From NCBI GenBank assembly GCA_012519845.1, contig JAAYPK010000089.1, forward strand, positions 1 through 64,000: a stretch of 64,000 nucleotides of DNA, read 5' to 3'. Every line of letters starts with the position of its first letter. Positions within the stretch are counted from its first letter, which is position 1. This DNA is from Clostridiales bacterium. Lineage in GTDB: Bacteria; Bacillota; Clostridia; Clostridiales; Clostridiaceae. Shown here one piece after another: positions 34,917 through 44,956 of this stretch. Both the position numbers and the translations under genes were made by a program. The notes beneath the pieces were generated by a model that searched no databases, was not told the DNA's origin, and saw nothing but the letters and a program-made list of their open reading frames with translations.

Positions 34917-36092
34917 ATGAAAAAAATATCAATATTAGGGGTAACTGGTTCAATTGGAACACAGACTCTTGATGTGGTGCGAAAATCAAGAGATCAAATA
35001 AAAGTAGTAGGGATTAGTGCAAATACTAAAGTTAAAGAAATAAAAGAAATTATTATTGAATTTAAACCTTCTTATGTGGCTATGATGGATTATAACTCTG
35101 CAAAGGAAATAGAGGAATTCTGCATAAGTAACAATTTAAATATAGATGTTTTTTCAGGTATGGAGGGGTTGGTAAAAATATCAACTTTAGAAGAAATTGA
35201 CATAGTAGTGACATCTGTTGTTGGTATGATAGGATTACAACCTACATTAGAAGCGATTAAAGCAAAAAAGGATATAGCATTAGCTAACAAAGAAACCCTT
35301 GTAGTTGCTGGGGAAATTGTAATGGCTGAAGCAAAAAAGAATGGGGTAAAAATACTTCCTGTTGATTCAGAACATGGTGCAATATTTCAATGTTTAAGAG
35401 GAAATGAAAATGAGTCATTAAAGAAGATAATTCTAACAGCTTCAGGAGGACCATTTAGAGGCAAAAAAACAAAGGATCTTCAAAATATAAAAGTTGAAGA
35501 AGCTTTAAATCATCCTAATTGGAGTATGGGAAGCAAAATATCTATAGATTCAGCAACTCTTATGAATAAAGGATTAGAGGTAATAGAGGCTCATTATTTA
35601 TTTAATTGTGATTATGATAATATTGAGGTAGTAGTTCATCCTGAAAGTATAATTCATTCAATGGTGGAATACATAGATGGAAGTATTATGGCTCAGATGG
35701 GAACAGCTGATATGAGATTACCAATTCAATATGCAATTAATTATCCTAAAAGAGAAAATCAAGTTGTAGATTCATTAAAATTTTATGAAATTTCAAAATT
35801 AACTTTTGAAGAACCTGATATGAATACTTTTAAATGTTTAAAGCTTGCATATAAAGCTGGAAAAACAGGTGGGTTAATGCCTACAGTTTTAAATTGTTCA
35901 AATGAAATGGCTGTAGATATGTTCCTAAAGAAAAAAATTAAATTCTTAGATATTATTAACATAAATGAAGATACTATGATTTATTTCGAAGATAAAATTG
36001 GTGAAGAATTAACACTTAATAATATTTTAGAAATGGAAATTAAGGTAAAAAAATATATTTCCCATAAGTGGAAACAGGAGGTATTAAATTGA
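34917..36092 (+). CDS. dxr: 1-deoxy-D-xylulose 5-phosphate reductoisomerase
   Basis: First committed step of the MEP isoprenoid pathway (DXP to MEP, NADPH). 391 residues: ILGVTGSIGTQTLDVVR, ALANKETLVVAGE, LPVDSEHGAIFQCL (metal-binding Asp/Glu), LTASGGPF and HPNWSMGSKISIDSATLMNKGLE. AGGAGGAG precedes the ATG. ispG, two genes on, is in the same pathway. Its stop overlaps the rseP start by four bases. Confidence 0.97.
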   Translation: MKKISILGVTGSIGTQTLDVVRKSRDQIKVVGISANTKVKEIKEIIIEFKPSYVAMMDYNSAKEIEEFCISNNLNIDVFSGMEGLVKISTLEEIDIVVTSVVGMIGLQPTLEAIKAKKDIALANKETLVVAGEIVMAEAKKNGVKILPVDSEHGAIFQCLRGNENESLKKIILTASGGPFRGKKTKDLQNIKVEEALNHPNWSMGSKISIDSATLMNKGLEVIEAHYLFNCDYDNIEVVVHPESIIHSMVEYIDGSIMAQMGTADMRLPIQYAINYPKRENQVVDSLKFYEISKLTFEEPDMNTFKCLKLAYKAGKTGGLMPTVLNCSNEMAVDMFLKKKIKFLDIININEDTMIYFEDKIGEELTLNNILEMEIKVKKYISHKWKQEVLN

Positions 36093-37102
36093 AGTATATT
36101 CTAGCAATATTAGCATTAGGATTATTAATTATTGTTCATGAGCTTGGGCATTTCATAATGGCAAAAATAAATAAAGTAAAAGTAGAAGAATTCTCAATAG
36201 GAATGGGGCCTAAAATATTTACATATCAAGGTAAAGAAACAAAATATTCTTTGTCTTTACTTCCAGTAGGTGGGTATGTCCAAATGCTTGGGGCTCATGA
36301 AGATGTTGATGAAGAAGGAAGTTTTAATACTAAATCTCCTTTTAGAAGATTAACCATTATTATTGCAGGTGTAGTTATGAATTTTATACTTGCCATATTA
36401 ATATTTACAGCAGTTACAGTTCATTTTGGCTATGGTGAAACTTCTATTTCTAAACTTACTGATGATGGTGCATTAAAAAGTGCAGGACTTCAAGAGGGAG
36501 ACAATATTACTAAAATAAATGGAAGCAAGGTTTTTACTTATTATGATATAACAATTGCAACAGGCTCTTCTAAAGGAGAAGAAATGGAAATTTCTTATGA
36601 AAGGGGAGGAGATAAGTACGAAGTTACCGTTACTCCTAAATATTTAGAAGATGAACAAAGGTATGTAGTTGGAGCTACTTTTAACTATAATTCTGATCCA
36701 AGCATTATTGAAGGTGTAAAACAAAGTTTTAAAGAAACAGCAACCTTAGTTACTCAAACTTTAAAAAGTATCGGAAATTTAATTACAGGTCATGGAAATT
36801 TCAAAACAGATTTAGGTGGACCTGTTACAGTAGTAAATTTATCTGCACAAGCAGCAGAATCAGGATTATGGGATTTAATGAATTTAGTTGGGCTTTTATC
36901 AATAAGTTTAGCAGTATTTAATTTATTACCATTTCCAGCGTTAGATGGAGGATGGTCAGTATTATTATTAATTGAAATGATTACAAAAAGAAAGGTGCCA
37001 GAAAAAGTTGTTGGAGTAATTAATGGAATAGGTTTTATTTGTTTAATGGCTTTAATGGTAGTTGTTACAGTAAAAGACATATTATTCCCAGCAAGTTTTT
37101 AG
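36089..37102 (+). CDS. rseP: Site-2 intramembrane metalloprotease RseP/RasP
   Basis: Cleaves transmembrane segments of anti-sigma factors and signal-peptide remnants. 337 residues: zinc motif HELGH in the first membrane helix, one central PDZ domain (about 125-200, LQEGDNITKINGSKV), and the second metal-ligand motif NLLPFPALDGG. The TTG at 36089 follows AGGAGGT. The four-base overlap with dxr implies translational coupling. Confidence 0.95.
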   Translation: MKYILAILALGLLIIVHELGHFIMAKINKVKVEEFSIGMGPKIFTYQGKETKYSLSLLPVGGYVQMLGAHEDVDEEGSFNTKSPFRRLTIIIAGVVMNFILAILIFTAVTVHFGYGETSISKLTDDGALKSAGLQEGDNITKINGSKVFTYYDITIATGSSKGEEMEISYERGGDKYEVTVTPKYLEDEQRYVVGATFNYNSDPSIIEGVKQSFKETATLVTQTLKSIGNLITGHGNFKTDLGGPVTVVNLSAQAAESGLWDLMNLVGLLSISLAVFNLLPFPALDGGWSVLLLIEMITKRKVPEKVVGVINGIGFICLMALMVVVTVKDILFPASF

Positions 37103-37111
37103 GAGTGAAAA

Positions 37112-38161
37112 ATGGATAGAAAAAAAACTAGAAGTATAATGGTTGGTAATGTTAAGTTAGGGGGAGATGCCCCTGTTGTTATACAATCAATGACAAACAC
37201 TGATACAAGAAATGTATCAGATACTTTAGATCAAATAAGAATGTTATATAATGCAGGTTGCGAGATAATTAGAGTAGCTGTGCCAGATGTTAAGGCTTGT
37301 GATGCTTTAAAAGAAATTACAGAAAAATCTCCTATTCCTGTTGTAGCAGACATACATTTTGATTATAGATTAGCTTTGGGTGCTATAGAAAATGGTGTAT
37401 CAGCCTTAAGGATTAATCCGGGAAATATTGGAGATAAAGAAAAAATTAAAAAAGTAGTAGCTAAAGCAAAAGAAAAGAAAATACCTATAAGAATTGGTGT
37501 GAATTCAGGATCATTAGAAAAAGATCTACTTGAAGAGTACGGTTCTCCAACTCCAGAAGCTTTAGTTTCCAGTGCATTAAGGCATGTTAAAATTTTAGAA
37601 GAGGAAGATTTTCATGATATAGTAATATCTATAAAATCATCTAATGTAAAAATGATGATAGATTCCTATAGATTAATAAGTGAAAAATGCAATTATCCCC
37701 TTCATCTTGGAGTTACAGAGTCTGGAACAATATTTAAAGGAACAATAAAATCAAGTATAGGAATAGGAACACTTCTTGCTGAAGGAATTGGTGATACAAT
37801 AAGAGTATCATTAACAAGCGATCCAATAGAAGAGATAAAAGTTGCTAAAGAAATTTTAAAAGCATTAGGACTTAGAGAAGAAGGACTTGAGTTTGTATCA
37901 TGTCCAACTTGTGGTAGGACTGAGATAAATCTAATTAAAATAGCTAATGAAGTTGAAAAAAGACTTGAAAATGTAAATAAAAATATTAAGGTAGCAGTAA
38001 TGGGCTGCGTAGTTAATGGACCTGGAGAAGCAAGAGAAGCAGATATTGGTATTGCAGGTGGAAAAGGTGTGGGAATTATTTTCAAAAAGGGTCAAATAAT
38101 AAAAAAGGTAAAAGAAGAAGAATTAGTTGAAGAACTAATGAAAGAAATAGAATCTTTATAG
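37112..38161 (+). CDS. ispG: 4-hydroxy-3-methylbut-2-enyl diphosphate synthase
   Basis: [4Fe-4S] enzyme of the MEP pathway converting MEcPP to HMBPP. 349 residues: VQSMTNTDTRNVSDTLDQI, VADIHFDYRLAL, LRINPGNIG, and cluster ligands in SCPTCGRTEINL and GCVVNGPGEA. It lies nine bases after rseP and ends in a strong terminator, so dxr-rseP-ispG is a unit. Confidence 0.97.
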   Translation: MDRKKTRSIMVGNVKLGGDAPVVIQSMTNTDTRNVSDTLDQIRMLYNAGCEIIRVAVPDVKACDALKEITEKSPIPVVADIHFDYRLALGAIENGVSALRINPGNIGDKEKIKKVVAKAKEKKIPIRIGVNSGSLEKDLLEEYGSPTPEALVSSALRHVKILEEEDFHDIVISIKSSNVKMMIDSYRLISEKCNYPLHLGVTESGTIFKGTIKSSIGIGTLLAEGIGDTIRVSLTSDPIEEIKVAKEILKALGLREEGLEFVSCPTCGRTEINLIKIANEVEKRLENVNKNIKVAVMGCVVNGPGEAREADIGIAGGKGVGIIFKKGQIIKKVKEEELVEELMKEIESL

Positions 38162-38163
38162 TA

Positions 38164-38212
38164 TGGGATTATCTTAAGCTATTTCAATGTAGCTTAAGAT
38201 ATCCCAATTTTT
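38164..38212 (+). terminator. Terminator after ispG
   Basis: An 18-base arm at 38164-38181 (TGGGAT, one bulged T, ATCTTAAGCTA) pairs with 38190-38206, followed by ATTTTT. Long and stable. Confidence 0.88.
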
Positions 38213-38238
38213 AAAGTAAACAAGGAGGAGATTTTTCT

Positions 38239-41200
38239 TTGAGTAATGCATTTTTAAAAAAAGTAACAACTGAAATTAACAAGGAAGAATCAATTTTAGA
38301 TAAAGAAGTCGAAATTATTAGATTTCAATTTTTTAAAAAGTCAAATATTCTAAAGGTTATAATAAAAGCAAATGAAACAATTAATGACCAAGAAGAAGAA
38401 ATAATTAAAAAAGCAATTATTGATAATTTGGAAATAGATGTGGAAATTAATATATTATGCTACATAAGAACAAGAAATGTAACTATTCAAGATATAGTTT
38501 CAAAATACTGGCTGGAGATAATTGGGGAGGTAGTTAGAAAACATCCTTTATCAAAGGGTATTTTAATGTCAAAAGAGAAAGAAATAGTTGGAAATAAAAT
38601 AATTTTAAAATATCACTTAGAAGCCATAATTAATCATTTAAAGTTAAAGCATATTGACGATATTATTAAAGAACAAATTGAAGATTTATTTAATCTTAAA
38701 GTAAATATTGAATTTAAATGGGATGAATCTTTAGCTAATGAAAACTATATTGAAGAAAAGATACTAGAAGAAAAGAAAATTATTAAAGATGCCTTGTCTA
38801 ATACGACGGTACATAAGGAGAATATTGGAGAGCCAAAGCCTAAAGAAAAAAGTAATGGCTATGAAAATAAGCAAAAATATAAAAGAGAACCAAAAGGTGA
38901 AAATACTATTCTTGGAAGAAATATTAGTTTAGAGGCAACTGAAATAAAAGAAATTAACGAAACTTCTGGTTATGTAGCAGTTATAGGTGAAATATTTAAA
39001 ACTGAAATACTAGAGACTAAAACCGGAAAAATAATACTTACTTTTTTCATAACGGATTATACAAGTTCTATTGCAGTAAAATGCTTTTTAAAGCCTAATG
39101 AAAAAGATGAGGTACTAGATGAAATAAAAAAAGGTCTATATTGTAAAGTACGTGGTGAAGCTATATATGATAATTATTCAAGAGAAGTAGTAATTATGGG
39201 TAGAGATATAGTTAAAATGAAAAAGATAGAAAGAATGGACGGTTCAAGTGAAAAGAGAGTAGAACTTCATCTTCATACAACAATGAGCACAATGGATGGT
39301 ATGACTTCTGCTAGTAAGTTAATTGGTAGAGCTGCAAAATGGGGTCATAAAGCTATAGCTATAACAGATCATGGTGTGGCACAAGCTTTTCCTGAAGCAC
39401 AAAGTGCTGCTAAAGCTAATGATATAAAGGTAATTTATGGAGTTGAAGGTTATTTAGTTGATAATGGTCTTCCAGTTGTAATTAATGAAAGAGGAAATAC
39501 TTTAAAGGATACCTTTGTAGTATTTGACTTGGAAACTACAGGTTTTTCTCCAATTAATGATAAAATAATTGAAATTGGTGCTGTAAAAATAAAAAATGGA
39601 GAAATAATTGATTCTTATAGTAAATTTGTAGATCCAGAAATGAGAGTTCCTTATAGAATTACAGAATTAACAAGTATAACAGATGATATGGTTAGAGGAC
39701 AGGGAACTATTTCTGAAGTGCTTCCTGAATTTATGAAGTTTTGTGAGGGTTCTATATTGGTTGCACATAATGCACCTTTTGATACATCATTTATTAAGAA
39801 AAATTGCAGAGACTTAAACATAAAATACGATTATTCTGTTTTAGATACAGTACCCTTAGCCAGATTTCTATATCCTGAATTAAAAAAAGTTAAATTAAAT
39901 ATAGTTGCTAAACATTTAGGCATATCTCTTGAAAATCACCATAGAGCTGTAGATGATGCAAAATGTACTGGTGATATATTATTAAAATGTTTTGAAAAAT
40001 TAGAAGAGGAATTAGATATTCATGATTTACATAAATTAAACGAGGAATTTTTAAAGAATTTTGATATAAGAAGGCAACCTTCTTATCATATTATTATCTT
40101 AGCCAGAACACAGGCTGGCCTAAAAAATCTTTATAAATTAATATCAGAAGCTCATTTAGATAACTTTTTTAAAGTTCCAAGAACCAAGAAAAGCAGATTG
40201 CAAGAAATGAGAGAGGGACTAATAATTGGTTCTGCCTGTGAGGCTGGTGAATTATATAAAGCTATACTAGCAGGAAAAACTGATGAAGAATTAAAAGAAA
40301 TAGTAGATTTTTATGATTATTTAGAAATTCAACCTTTAGGTAATAATGGGTTTATGATAGAAAAAGGCATTGTAAAAGATGAAGAGGAATTAAAAGAAAT
40401 AAATAGAAAAATTTATGATTTAGGTAAAAAATACAATAAACCAACTGTAGCAACAGGTGATGTTCATTTTTTAGAGCCTCAGGATAAAATATTTAGAAGT
40501 ATTATAATGGCTGGAAAGGGCTTTAGTGATTCTGATAATCAACCGCCGTTATATTTTAAAACTACTGATGAAATGTTAAAGGAATTCTCTTATTTAGGAG
40601 AGGATGTAGCAAAGGAAGTTGTAATTACCAATACTAATTTAATTGCTGACAGTTGCGAAGTAATTAAGCCAATTCCTGATGAAACTTATCCTCCTAAAAT
40701 AGACGGTGCAGAGGAAGATATTAAAAACATGACAATGAAAAAGGTTCATTCAATTTATGGTGATCCATTACCTGAGGTAGTTCAAAAAAGATTAGATAAA
40801 GAATTAAATTCTATTATAAATAATGGGTATGCAGTACTTTATTTAATTGCTCAAAAATTAGTTGCTAAATCTTTGGCAGACGGTTATTTAGTTGGATCAA
40901 GAGGATCAGTTGGTTCTTCTTTTGTTGCAACAATGTCTGACATTACTGAGGTTAATGGGTTACCTCCTCATTACGTTTGTCCAAAATGCAAGAATTCAGA
41001 ATTTTTCACAGATGGTTCTGTAAGTTCTGGTGCGGACTTACCAGATAAAAAGTGTCCTAAATGTGGTGCTGAGTATATTAAAGATGGTCATGATATTCCA
41101 TTTGAAACTTTTTTAGGCTTTGAAGGAGATAAAGAACCTGATATTGACTTAAACTTTTCAGGGGATAACCAAGGTGAAATACATAAATACACTGAAGTTT

Positions 41201-42558
41201 TATTTGGAGAAGGATATACCTTTAAAGCTGGGACAATAGGAACTGTAGCTGAAAAAACTGCTTATGGTTATGTAAAAAAATATTTAGATGAAAGAAATAT
41301 TCGTGTTTCTTCAGCAGAAATTGAAAGACTAACAATAGGCTGCACTGGAATAAAAAGAACTTCAGGACAACATCCGGGAGGAATAATGGTTGTTCCAAGA
41401 GATAATGAAATTTATAATTTTTGTCCTATACAACATCCAGCAGATGATCCAAATTCAGATATAATAACAACACATTTTGATTATCACTCAATTTCAGGAA
41501 GACTTTTAAAGCTTGATATACTTGGACATGACGATCCTACAGTATTAAGAATGCTTCAGGATTTAACAGGAAAGGATCCTAAAACTATACCATTAAATGA
41601 TGAAAAAGTAATTTCTTTATTTACAAGTCCTGATGCTTTAGGTGTTACAAAAGAGGAATTAGAATGTGAAGTAGGAACTTATGGATTACCTGAGTTTGGA
41701 ACTAAATTTGTTAGAGGGATGCTTGTTGATACGCAGCCTAAGAGTTTTGCAGATTTAGTTAGAATATCAGGATTATCACATGGTACTGATGTATGGCTTA
41801 ATAATGCTCAATATTATATTAAAGAAGGCTATACTACTTTAAAGGATTGTATTGCAACAAGAGATGATATTATGGTTTATTTAATGCATCAAGGAGTTAA
41901 ACCAAAACTTGCATTTACCATTATGGAAAAGGTAAGAAAAGGAAAAGGGTTGACAGAAGAATATGAAGCTGCTATGAGAGAAAACAACGTACCTGAATGG
42001 TATATAGAATCTTGTAAAAAAATAAAATATATGTTTCCTAAAGGTCATGCAGTTGCTTATGTTATGATGGCTGTAAGAATTGCATACTATAAGGTGTATT
42101 ATCCTCTTGCATATTATGCAACATATTTTACTGTACGTGCTGATGACTTTGATGCTGATTTAATATGCAAAGGAGAAAATGTTGTATATGCTAAATTACA
42201 TGAATTGTATGATCTTGGAAATAGTGCAACAGTTAAGGATAAAGGGTTAATTACAGCTCTTGAAATGTCTTTTGAGTTATATAAAAGAGGCTTTAAATTC
42301 TTAAAGGTTGATTTATATAAATCTGAAGCAACTAAATTTATTATTGAAGACGGAGCTCTAAGACCACCAATAAATGCACTTCAAGGGGTTGGAGATAATG
42401 CTGCAAAATCCATTGTTAAGGCTAGAGAAAATGGGGAATTTATTTCTAAAGAAGATTTAAGAATGAGAGCTAAAATCGGAAAAGCAATTATTGAAACTTT
42501 AGATAATCATGGTTGTTTGGAAGGGATGTCTGAAACAAATCAATTATCATTATTTTAG
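38239..42558 (+). CDS. polC: DNA polymerase III alpha subunit, PolC type
   Basis: Main replicative polymerase of low-GC Gram-positives with built-in proofreading. 1439 residues: N-terminal region and OB fold (about 240-330), split PHP domain ([15 protein letters not shown]...[15 protein letters not shown]), inserted 3'-5' exonuclease ([36 protein letters not shown]; about 425-590), polymerase core ([39 protein letters not shown]), and a Cys4 site (CPKC...CPKC). TTG start after GGAGGAG. Confidence 0.98.
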   Translation: MSNAFLKKVTTEINKEESILDKEVEIIRFQFFKKSNILKVIIKANETINDQEEEIIKKAIIDNLEIDVEINILCYIRTRNVTIQDIVSKYWLEIIGEVVRKHPLSKGILMSKEKEIVGNKIILKYHLEAIINHLKLKHIDDIIKEQIEDLFNLKVNIEFKWDESLANENYIEEKILEEKKIIKDALSNTTVHKENIGEPKPKEKSNGYENKQKYKREPKGENTILGRNISLEATEIKEINETSGYVAVIGEIFKTEILETKTGKIILTFFITDYTSSIAVKCFLKPNEKDEVLDEIKKGLYCKVRGEAIYDNYSREVVIMGRDIVKMKKIERMDGSSEKRVELHLHTTMSTMDGMTSASKLIGRAAKWGHKAIAITDHGVAQAFPEAQSAAKANDIKVIYGVEGYLVDNGLPVVINERGNTLKDTFVVFDLETTGFSPINDKIIEIGAVKIKNGEIIDSYSKFVDPEMRVPYRITELTSITDDMVRGQGTISEVLPEFMKFCEGSILVAHNAPFDTSFIKKNCRDLNIKYDYSVLDTVPLARFLYPELKKVKLNIVAKHLGISLENHHRAVDDAKCTGDILLKCFEKLEEELDIHDLHKLNEEFLKNFDIRRQPSYHIIILARTQAGLKNLYKLISEAHLDNFFKVPRTKKSRLQEMREGLIIGSACEAGELYKAILAGKTDEELKEIVDFYDYLEIQPLGNNGFMIEKGIVKDEEELKEINRKIYDLGKKYNKPTVATGDVHFLEPQDKIFRSIIMAGKGFSDSDNQPPLYFKTTDEMLKEFSYLGEDVAKEVVITNTNLIADSCEVIKPIPDETYPPKIDGAEEDIKNMTMKKVHSIYGDPLPEVVQKRLDKELNSIINNGYAVLYLIAQKLVAKSLADGYLVGSRGSVGSSFVATMSDITEVNGLPPHYVCPKCKNSEFFTDGSVSSGADLPDKKCPKCGAEYIKDGHDIPFETFLGFEGDKEPDIDLNFSGDNQGEIHKYTEVLFGEGYTFKAGTIGTVAEKTAYGYVKKYLDERNIRVSSAEIERLTIGCTGIKRTSGQHPGGIMVVPRDNEIYNFCPIQHPADDPNSDIITTHFDYHSISGRLLKLDILGHDDPTVLRMLQDLTGKDPKTIPLNDEKVISLFTSPDALGVTKEELECEVGTYGLPEFGTKFVRGMLVDTQPKSFADLVRISGLSHGTDVWLNNAQYYIKEGYTTLKDCIATRDDIMVYLMHQGVKPKLAFTIMEKVRKGKGLTEEYEAAMRENNVPEWYIESCKKIKYMFPKGHAVAYVMMAVRIAYYKVYYPLAYYATYFTVRADDFDADLICKGENVVYAKLHELYDLGNSATVKDKGLITALEMSFELYKRGFKFLKVDLYKSEATKFIIEDGALRPPINALQGVGDNAAKSIVKARENGEFISKEDLRMRAKIGKAIIETLDNHGCLEGMSETNQLSLF

Positions 42559-42596
42559 CTTAATTTATAGGTTAAAATGTAACATTAAAATTCTTC

Positions 42597-42628
42597 TTGT
42601 AATAAAGCTTGATATATGCTAATATAAT
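42597..42628 (+). promoter_or_regulatory. Promoter for the rimP-nusA-infB operon
   Basis: TTGTAA (42597-42602), 17 bases, TAATAT (42620-42625); a consensus TATAAT at 42623-42628 overlaps. It starts a leader of about 155 bases. Confidence 0.5.
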
Positions 42629-42639
42629 ATAGATGATTA

Positions 42640-42723
42640 GTCTTAGATATGAATGCACAAGAGTGGGTGATCCCGCTCTTTATATTTTGTAAGCGCAACT
42701 ACATTAAAATTAGTTGCGTTTTT
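42640..42723 (+). ncRNA. rimP 5' leader with two hairpins
   Basis: First hairpin: AAGAGTGGG (42659-42667) with CCCGCTCTT (42672-42680) around TGAT. Second: CGCAACTA (42694-42701) with TAGTTGCG (42711-42718), followed by five T, a clear intrinsic terminator. Both lie upstream of the first gene, so transcription must pass a terminator: an attenuator-type leader. NusA itself, encoded here, acts at such hairpins. Confidence 0.65.
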
Positions 42724-42790
42724 GATTAACCAAAATAAAAAAGACATCATTTGTAAATAATAAAATTGAATATTGAAAAGGAGGTATAAA

Positions 42791-43249
42791 ATGAATAATG
42801 ATACTTTAATAGAAAAGGTAAATAGATTAGCTACTCCTATTGCAAAAGAGTTGAGTTATGACTTATATCACGTAGAGTATGTAAAAGAAAATGGAGATAA
42901 TTTTTTAAGAATTTATATAGATAAGCCAGAAGGTATTGGAATTACTGACTGTGAAGCAATGTCTAGAAGAGTAAGTGATGAATTAGATATTCAGGATTTT
43001 ATTTCAGATTCATATTATTTAGAAGTTTCATCACCAGGACTTAATAGAGGCTTATATAAAGAAGAACATTACAATAAATCCATTGGACAAAAGGTATTAG
43101 TAAAACTAAATAAAGCCTTAAATGGTAAAAAAACATATAAAGGTATATTAACTAAGGTAACAGAAACATCAATATTTGTTGAAGAGAATACTTTAGTTGA
43201 AATTAATAAAGAAAATATTAAAGCCGCAAATATAGAAGGGGAAATATAA
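42791..43249 (+). CDS. rimP: Ribosome maturation factor RimP
   Basis: Needed for 30S maturation. 152 residues: ELSYDLYHVEYVKENGDNFLRIYIDKPEGIGITDCEAMSRRVSDELD and LEVSSPGLNRGL. The ATG at 42791 follows AAAGGAGGT; upstream in-frame codons lack such a site. First gene of the conserved rimP-nusA-ylxR-ylxQ-infB-rbfA operon. Confidence 0.96.
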   Translation: MNNDTLIEKVNRLATPIAKELSYDLYHVEYVKENGDNFLRIYIDKPEGIGITDCEAMSRRVSDELDIQDFISDSYYLEVSSPGLNRGLYKEEHYNKSIGQKVLVKLNKALNGKKTYKGILTKVTETSIFVEENTLVEINKENIKAANIEGEI

Positions 43250-43265
43250 ATAGGAGGATATAAAA

Positions 43266-44342
43266 ATGAACGAAGAGTTTATAGGTGCTCTAAAAGAAAT
43301 AGTAAAAGAGAAAGGAATTAGTGAAGAATTAATTTTTACTACAATTGAAGATGCAATGGTTGCTGCATATAAGAAAAATTATGCTAACCCGCATACTTCA
43401 GCACAAAATGTTAGAGTAAATATTAACAGAGAAAATGGGGAAATAAAGGTATTTGCACAAAAGGTTGTTTGTGACGAAGTTTATGATGATGTTACAGAAA
43501 TTTCATTAGAAGAAGCAAAAGAAATTAGCCCAAAATATGAAGTTGATGATATAGTAGATTTAGAAGTTACACCAAGAAATTTTGGTAGAGTTGCAGCACA
43601 GCTTGCAAAGCAAGTAGTAACTCAAAGAATTAAAGAAGCTGAAAGAGACATTGTATATAGCGAATATAAAGAAAAAGAATATGACATAATTACAGGAACA
43701 GTTCTTAGAAAAGACAAGGGAATGGTTTTTGTTAACTTAGGTAAAATTGAAGGAATTATTATTCCTAATGAGCAAATACCAGGTGAAGAATATAAATTCA
43801 ATGAAAAATTAAAATTATATATTGTTGAAGTTAAAAATGGATCAAAGGGTGCTCAAGTACATGTTTCAAGAACACATCCAGGATTAGTAAAAAGATTATT
43901 TGAATTAGAGGTACCAGAGATTTATACTGGTGTTGTTGAAATAAAAAGTATTTCAAGAGAAGCTGGTTCAAGAAGTAAAATTGCAGTTTATTCAAATGAT
44001 GAAGCAGTTGATGCGATGGGCGCTTGTGTTGGTCCAAAAGGAACAAGAGTTCAAAATATTGTTGATGAGCTAAAAAATGAAAAAATTGATATAATAAAGT
44101 ATAGCAAGGATCCAGTAGAATATATTGCAAATTCATTAAGTCCTGCTAAGGTTATTAGTGTTGAAGTTTCAGAAGAAGATAAAAGTGCAAGGGTAATAGT
44201 TGAAGATAATCAATTATCATTAGCTATTGGAAAAGAAGGGCAAAATGTTAGATTGGCTGCAAAATTAACTGGATGGAAAATAGACATAAAAAGTGAATCA
44301 CAAGTAGAAACATCTAAAGAAAATAAAGAAGTAGAAGAATAA
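43266..44342 (+). CDS. nusA: Transcription termination/antitermination factor NusA
   Basis: Binds RNA polymerase and modulates pausing and termination. 358 residues, the short Firmicute form: N-terminal domain, S1 domain (about 135-200, IITGTVLRKDKGMVFVNLGKIEGII), then two KH domains (GACVGPKGTRVQNIVDEL and LSLAIGKEGQNVRLAAKLTGWKIDI). The E. coli C-terminal acidic repeats are absent, as usual here. TAGGAGG precedes the ATG. Confidence 0.97.
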   Translation: MNEEFIGALKEIVKEKGISEELIFTTIEDAMVAAYKKNYANPHTSAQNVRVNINRENGEIKVFAQKVVCDEVYDDVTEISLEEAKEISPKYEVDDIVDLEVTPRNFGRVAAQLAKQVVTQRIKEAERDIVYSEYKEKEYDIITGTVLRKDKGMVFVNLGKIEGIIIPNEQIPGEEYKFNEKLKLYIVEVKNGSKGAQVHVSRTHPGLVKRLFELEVPEIYTGVVEIKSISREAGSRSKIAVYSNDEAVDAMGACVGPKGTRVQNIVDELKNEKIDIIKYSKDPVEYIANSLSPAKVISVEVSEEDKSARVIVEDNQLSLAIGKEGQNVRLAAKLTGWKIDIKSESQVETSKENKEVEE

Positions 44343-44363
44343 TTACAATTTTGAGGTGTATTT

Positions 44364-44630
44364 ATGAAGGTTAAGAAAATTCCATTAAGAATGTGCACTG
44401 GTTGTATGGAAATGAAGCCTAAGAAAGAATTAATTAGAATTGTTAGAAGTCCTGAAGGTGAAGTTTCAATTGACTTAACTGGTAAAAAAGCAGGTAGAGG
44501 TGCATATATTTGCAAAGATACTTCATGTTTAGAAAAAGCATTTAAAAGCAAAAGATTAAGTAGAAATCTTGAGGTAAATATTGATGATATAATATTTAAT
44601 TCTTTAAAGGATGAAATTGAAAATGAATAG
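44364..44630 (+). CDS. ylxR: YlxR family RNA-binding protein
   Basis: 88 residues with the YlxR signature RMCTGCMEMKPKKELIRIVRSPEG and GRGAYICKDTSC. Family members are small nucleic-acid-binding proteins; RnpM, a YlxR in B. subtilis, is reported to bind RNase P RNA. GAGGTG precedes the ATG. Overlaps ylxQ by eight bases. Confidence 0.93.
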   Translation: MKVKKIPLRMCTGCMEMKPKKELIRIVRSPEGEVSIDLTGKKAGRGAYICKDTSCLEKAFKSKRLSRNLEVNIDDIIFNSLKDEIENE

Positions 44631-44937
44631 ATTTTTTAATTTTTTAGGATTAGTAAAAAGATCAGGGAATTTACTTGAAGGATATAGTAAATGTGATGAA
44701 GGAAGAAATAAAAAAGATATTTACTTATTTATTCTAAGTCAAGATGCATCAGAATCAACAATAAAAAAATTTATAAAACATTGTGAAAGATATAAAATAC
44801 CATATATAAAAGATTTCTCAAAAGAAGATTTAGGAGATTCAATTGGAAGACTTGAAGTGAAAATTCTAGGTGTTTTAGATAAAAATATGAGTGATAAATT
44901 ATTATCTATTTATATGGAGGAGAAGTCTATGGGTTAA
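44623..44937 (+). CDS. ylxQ: L7Ae-family ribosomal protein-like YlxQ
   Basis: 104 residues resembling L7Ae/L30e K-turn-binding proteins: [25 protein letters not shown] and [28 protein letters not shown]. The ATG at 44623 overlaps the ylxR stop; AAAGG is 12 bases upstream. An ATG at 44611 lies too close to that site. Function is unproven; YlxQ is thought to bind RNA. Confidence 0.88.
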   Translation: MNRFFNFLGLVKRSGNLLEGYSKCDEGRNKKDIYLFILSQDASESTIKKFIKHCERYKIPYIKDFSKEDLGDSIGRLEVKILGVLDKNMSDKLLSIYMEEKSMG

Positions 44938-44956
44938 ATTAAGCGGAGGTGACTGT

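Noticed and set aside
43831-44136. Minus-strand frame inside nusA
   Set aside because: Antisense to the NusA KH domains; Leu/His/Gln-rich artefact.
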